Assembly: GCA_020631735.1 (NCBI GenBank)
Contig: CM036191.1
Span: 44,926,562-44,990,561, forward strand
DNA: 64,000 bases
Reading direction: 5' to 3'
Origin: Saccharum officinarum
Taxonomy: Eukaryota; Streptophyta; Magnoliopsida; Poales; Poaceae
The notes under the pieces were generated by a model. That model ran no database searches. It was given only the letters and a program-made list of their open reading frames with translations, and was not told the DNA's origin. Each line of letters begins with the position of its first letter. Position 1 is the stretch's first letter. Position numbers and translations under genes: made by a program. Below are positions 61,298-64,000 of the stretch, piece after piece.

Positions 61298-61538
61298 GGC
61301 CTCGTTTAGATTGAAAGTTTTTTTAACTTGATAAATAGTACCACTTTCGTCTTATTTAGCAAATATTGTTCAATCGTTGACCAACTAGGCTCAAAAGATT
61401 CATCTCGTGATTTCCAACTAAACTGTGTAATTAGTTATTTTTTTACCTACATTTAATACTCCATGCAAACGGCTAAAAATTGATGTGATGGAGAGAGAGT
61501 GAAAAAACTTAGAATTTGGAGGTGATCTAAATAAGGCC
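61298..61538. mobile_element. Small GGCCTCGTTTAG MITE, copy 2
   Basis: Counterpart of 14332-14572; its left end GGCCTCGTTTAG matches the right end CTAAATAAGGCC better than in copy 1. Confidence 0.6.
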
Positions 61539-61829
61539 TAAATGCGAGATAGTACAATTTATATATACTACCTCCGTCGTAGGAAGAAAGCAACGGTAGG
61601 AATGGTCAAAATCAAACTATTTAATCTTAATAAATATTTATACCCCTAATAACTATATTTAACATAAAATATATGAACATAATTTCCCAATTGGTATTTA
61701 TTGGGTACTATAATTATCAATATTTTTTTTATAGATTTGATTAATAAAAATACAATTTTTTTTGGGATAGATAGGCTCTAGTGATCAATGCTACCGGCTG
61801 GCATCAATGAGGCCAGGGAGACGGATGCC

Positions 61830-62331
61830 TGAAAGGTCTTGATGGCTAGAGGGGGTGAATAGCCTTTTAAAATTTTCTACAATGACAAGCTAAACAAGTT
61901 TATCAATACAACAAATAGTGTGATGCGAGTTTTGCTTAGCCTATGGGGTGTTTGCAAGCCACCTATCCAATTCACAATTCTAGTATATTTGCACTCAACC
62001 GCACAAGTCAAACCGAGAAGGTAACTACAACTACAACTAGCAAGCTACACAAAAGAGCTACTCTAGCAAAGCTAACTAGCTGAAAGGTCTTGATGGCTAG
62101 AGGGGGTGAATAGCCTATTAAAATTTTCTACAAAGACAAGCTAAACAAGTTTATCAATAAAACAAATAGCGAGATGCGAGTTTTGCTTAGCCTACGGGGT
62201 GTTTGCAAGCCACCTAACCAATTCACAATTCTAGTAATTGCACTCAACCGCACAAGTCAAACGAGAAGGTAAGTACAACTACAACTAGCAAGCTACACAA
62301 AAGAACTACTCTAGCTAAGCTAACTAGCTAG
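61830..62331. repeat. 251-bp direct tandem duplication of the element end
   Basis: The segment beginning TGAAAGGTCTTGATGGC at 61830 is repeated at 62081 with only scattered changes, up to GCTAACTAGCT. The terminal sequence is thus present twice in tandem. Confidence 0.85.
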
Positions 62332-63031
62332 CAAAGATAACTAAGAAATTAATACAAGAGAGATAGGAGGGTATCACCGAGGGGCGAAGTATTGAGCCAA
62401 CCAATATGATCAACAATGAATACCAAGATAACCAAACACCGGGATCAATCAATCACAATATGAAAGTGATGACACGAAGATTTATCCGAGGTTCACGTGC
62501 TTGCCGGCACGCTAGTCCCCGTTGTGTCCCTCTTCACCACGTGGTTCGGTGGCTAATCGGTCTCACACCGAGCCTCTAAAAAGGCACCACAAGAACCTAC
62601 CAAATGGCAAAAGGTTGCAATGACACGAGCAATATACTAATGTTGCCTTTGGCGCTTCGCCGAGGTAGGCACAAACCCCTCACAATCACCGGAGGTGGCC
62701 AAGAACAATCACCAACTCTTGCCAACGCCTCCAAGCTGCTCCAAGCCGTCTAGGTGGCGGCAACCACCAAGAGAAACAAGAATCCCGCAGCAAATCAACC
62801 ACCAAGTGCCAACTAGATGCTATCTCACAATGCAAATGCACTTGGATCACTCAATCTCACTTCGAATATGCAAAGAAACAAGAGAGATGAGTGGGAGGGG
62901 AGTTGCTTAGCTCAAAGTGCTCACAAGTATGTCAAATGTTCGAGAGAGAGCCTTGAGCCGGCCAACGAGTATTTATAGACGTACCCCTTCGAATATAGCC
63001 GTTAGAAACTTGAAACAGCCGAAGTCGCGTT

Positions 63032-63435
63032 GACCGGACGCGCTGGTCCAACTGACCGGACGCGCTGGTCCAACTGACCGGACGCGCCGGTCGCGCAACG
63101 GCTAGTTTCGCGAAGCACCGACCGGACGCGCCGGTCGCAACGACCGGACGCGCTGGTCACGACCGGACGCACCGGTCCCGTAACTGACCGGACGCGCTGG
63201 TTAACCCTGAGCCGCGCACAACGAACCAGCGACCGGACGCGCTGAAGAACTGATCGGACGCCACAGTACCCGCGTCCGGTCGGAGTCCAGTAAGCTCCCT
63301 GGACGACCGGACGCGTCCGGTCGTCTGTGACCGGACGCGCCTCGCGTCTGATCAAACAACTGAAAAACGCGCAGACACTGGACACTGACCGGACGCGTCC
63401 GGTCACACCATGACCGCGTCCGGTGCAGCGTCCGG
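63032..63435. repeat. Cluster of GACCGGACGCG motifs
   Basis: At least a dozen copies of GACCGGACGC or its inverse lie in about 400 bp. The first three are spaced exactly 22 bp apart (63032, 63054, 63076). Two form a perfect 18-bp palindrome, GACCGGACGCGTCCGGTC (near 63304 and 63388). Function is unknown. Confidence 0.85.
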
Positions 63436-64000
63436 TCACCATTGTGACCTCCGTTCGCTTCCGTTTCTTTTTCTGACTTCCGGCGTAGTGGAAAATAGGC
63501 ATTTCATATCCCTGAAATCGCCTGAATCCCGCGCTCACACGCTCGGCGGGAGGGAGAGAAGACCCCAAACCCTCTCTACCGCTCAAACTCCAACGCCGTC
63601 GTAAATGTGCTAACATCACCAAGTGATCATCACCATGTGCATGTGTGTTAGCATTTTCACAATCATTTTTCGAGGCGTTATTAGTTCTATCCAAATGCAT
63701 ATGACATGAAATGCACACCTAGAGGCACTTAGGAGTTCAATAGCCGCGTCATTCCCCTCTTTATAGTACGGCTATCTATCCTATAATGTAACCACACCCA
63801 CTAGGTGTCTTGGTTACTAAAACACAACCCTTAAGCATATACCTTTGCCTTGATCACATAGGGTTGCGTCCAAATCCAAGTGTGGCCATCATGATCACCA
63901 TGTCCATCTTGCCACCAACCTTGGAATGTACTAATCCTCATATGCTACATACAACTTAGGCATAGGATTAGTACTTAGGTATTGTCACTAATTACCAACA

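Larger units (their letters stand above)
57435..61829. repeat. MITE-rich tandem-unit block, copy 2
   Basis: It is collinear with 10558-14862 at very high identity, with small differences: a short TA run, a 26-bp loss near 59457, and a longer MITE at 60283. No gene is seen. It ends at 61829, where a transposable element begins. The same MITE insertions are present in both copies, so the duplication is younger than those insertions. Confidence 0.88.
61830..64000. mobile_element. Unclassified transposable element, runs off the window
   Basis: It starts TGAAAGGTCTTGATGGC exactly where copy 1 and copy 2 of the duplicated block stop matching, which marks an insertion edge. A TG start fits an LTR. 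No coding domain is seen in 2.2 kb; the 238-codon minus-strand frame (63718-63002) runs through a repeat cluster and is probably accidental. The right end lies beyond the window, so class and orientation are undetermined. Confidence 0.5.

Noticed and set aside
63002..63718. 238-codon minus-strand frame
   Set aside because: It is mostly translation of the GACCGGACGCG cluster (repeated Arg-Val-Arg-Ser-Val) and ends in low-complexity sequence.

Overview
The window is nuclear DNA from a grass (Poaceae, probably a panicoid). The evidence is the dense nesting of grass-type transposons: CACTA elements with TTTAGTCCCGG or CTCGGCAAAG subterminal repeats, Stowaway and Tourist MITEs, Ty3/gypsy and Ty1/copia LTR elements, and an L1-type LINE. 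There are also GT-AG introns and a CC-NBS-LRR immune receptor gene. No bacterial operons, rRNA, tRNA or CRISPR array were seen. A gap of exactly 100 N (22304-22403) marks a scaffold join of unknown size.

Layout, left to right. 1-440 is an LTR fragment. 441-2650 is a 520-bp tandem satellite of about four monomers. 2651-8370 is a CACTA element with a decayed gene joining a plant transposase (Transposase_24 type) region to a C-terminal Ulp1-like cysteine protease. 8371-9488 holds a retrotransposon remnant. 9489-14862 is a non-coding block of three to four diverged tandem units studded with MITEs. 14863-17430 is non-coding plus a GC-rich LTR-like remnant. 17430-22303 is a noisy copy of a gypsy element ending at the gap. 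22404-28760 is a CC-NBS-LRR gene with two apparent 1-bp frameshifts and a 2.3-kb intron carrying a LINE fragment and a Stowaway MITE. 28761-34070 is a very young, full-length Ty1/copia element. 34278-47453 is an L1-type LINE split by a large gypsy element (35300-46033), whose left LTR is in turn split by a 1.36-kb CACTA. 47684-48924 is a fragment of another CACTA family. 48925-54225 is a second 520-bp array of about ten monomers. 54226-57434 is a second, 3'-deleted CACTA-Ulp1 copy. 57435-61829 is the second copy of the MITE-rich block. 61830-64000 is the start of an unclassified transposable element with a cluster of GACCGGACGCG motifs.

The strongest large-scale pattern is that positions 1-14862 and 44624-61829 are two copies of the same block (LTR, satellite, CACTA-Ulp1, MITE-rich block), differing by big indels and satellite copy number. 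In copy 1 this block lies upstream of the NBS-LRR gene. Copy 2 is cut by an element at 61830, so a further NBS-LRR paralogue may lie beyond the window. The only non-transposon gene supported is the NBS-LRR. The only transposon polyprotein that looks intact is the copia one, and its integrase zinc finger appears to lack its last cysteine.
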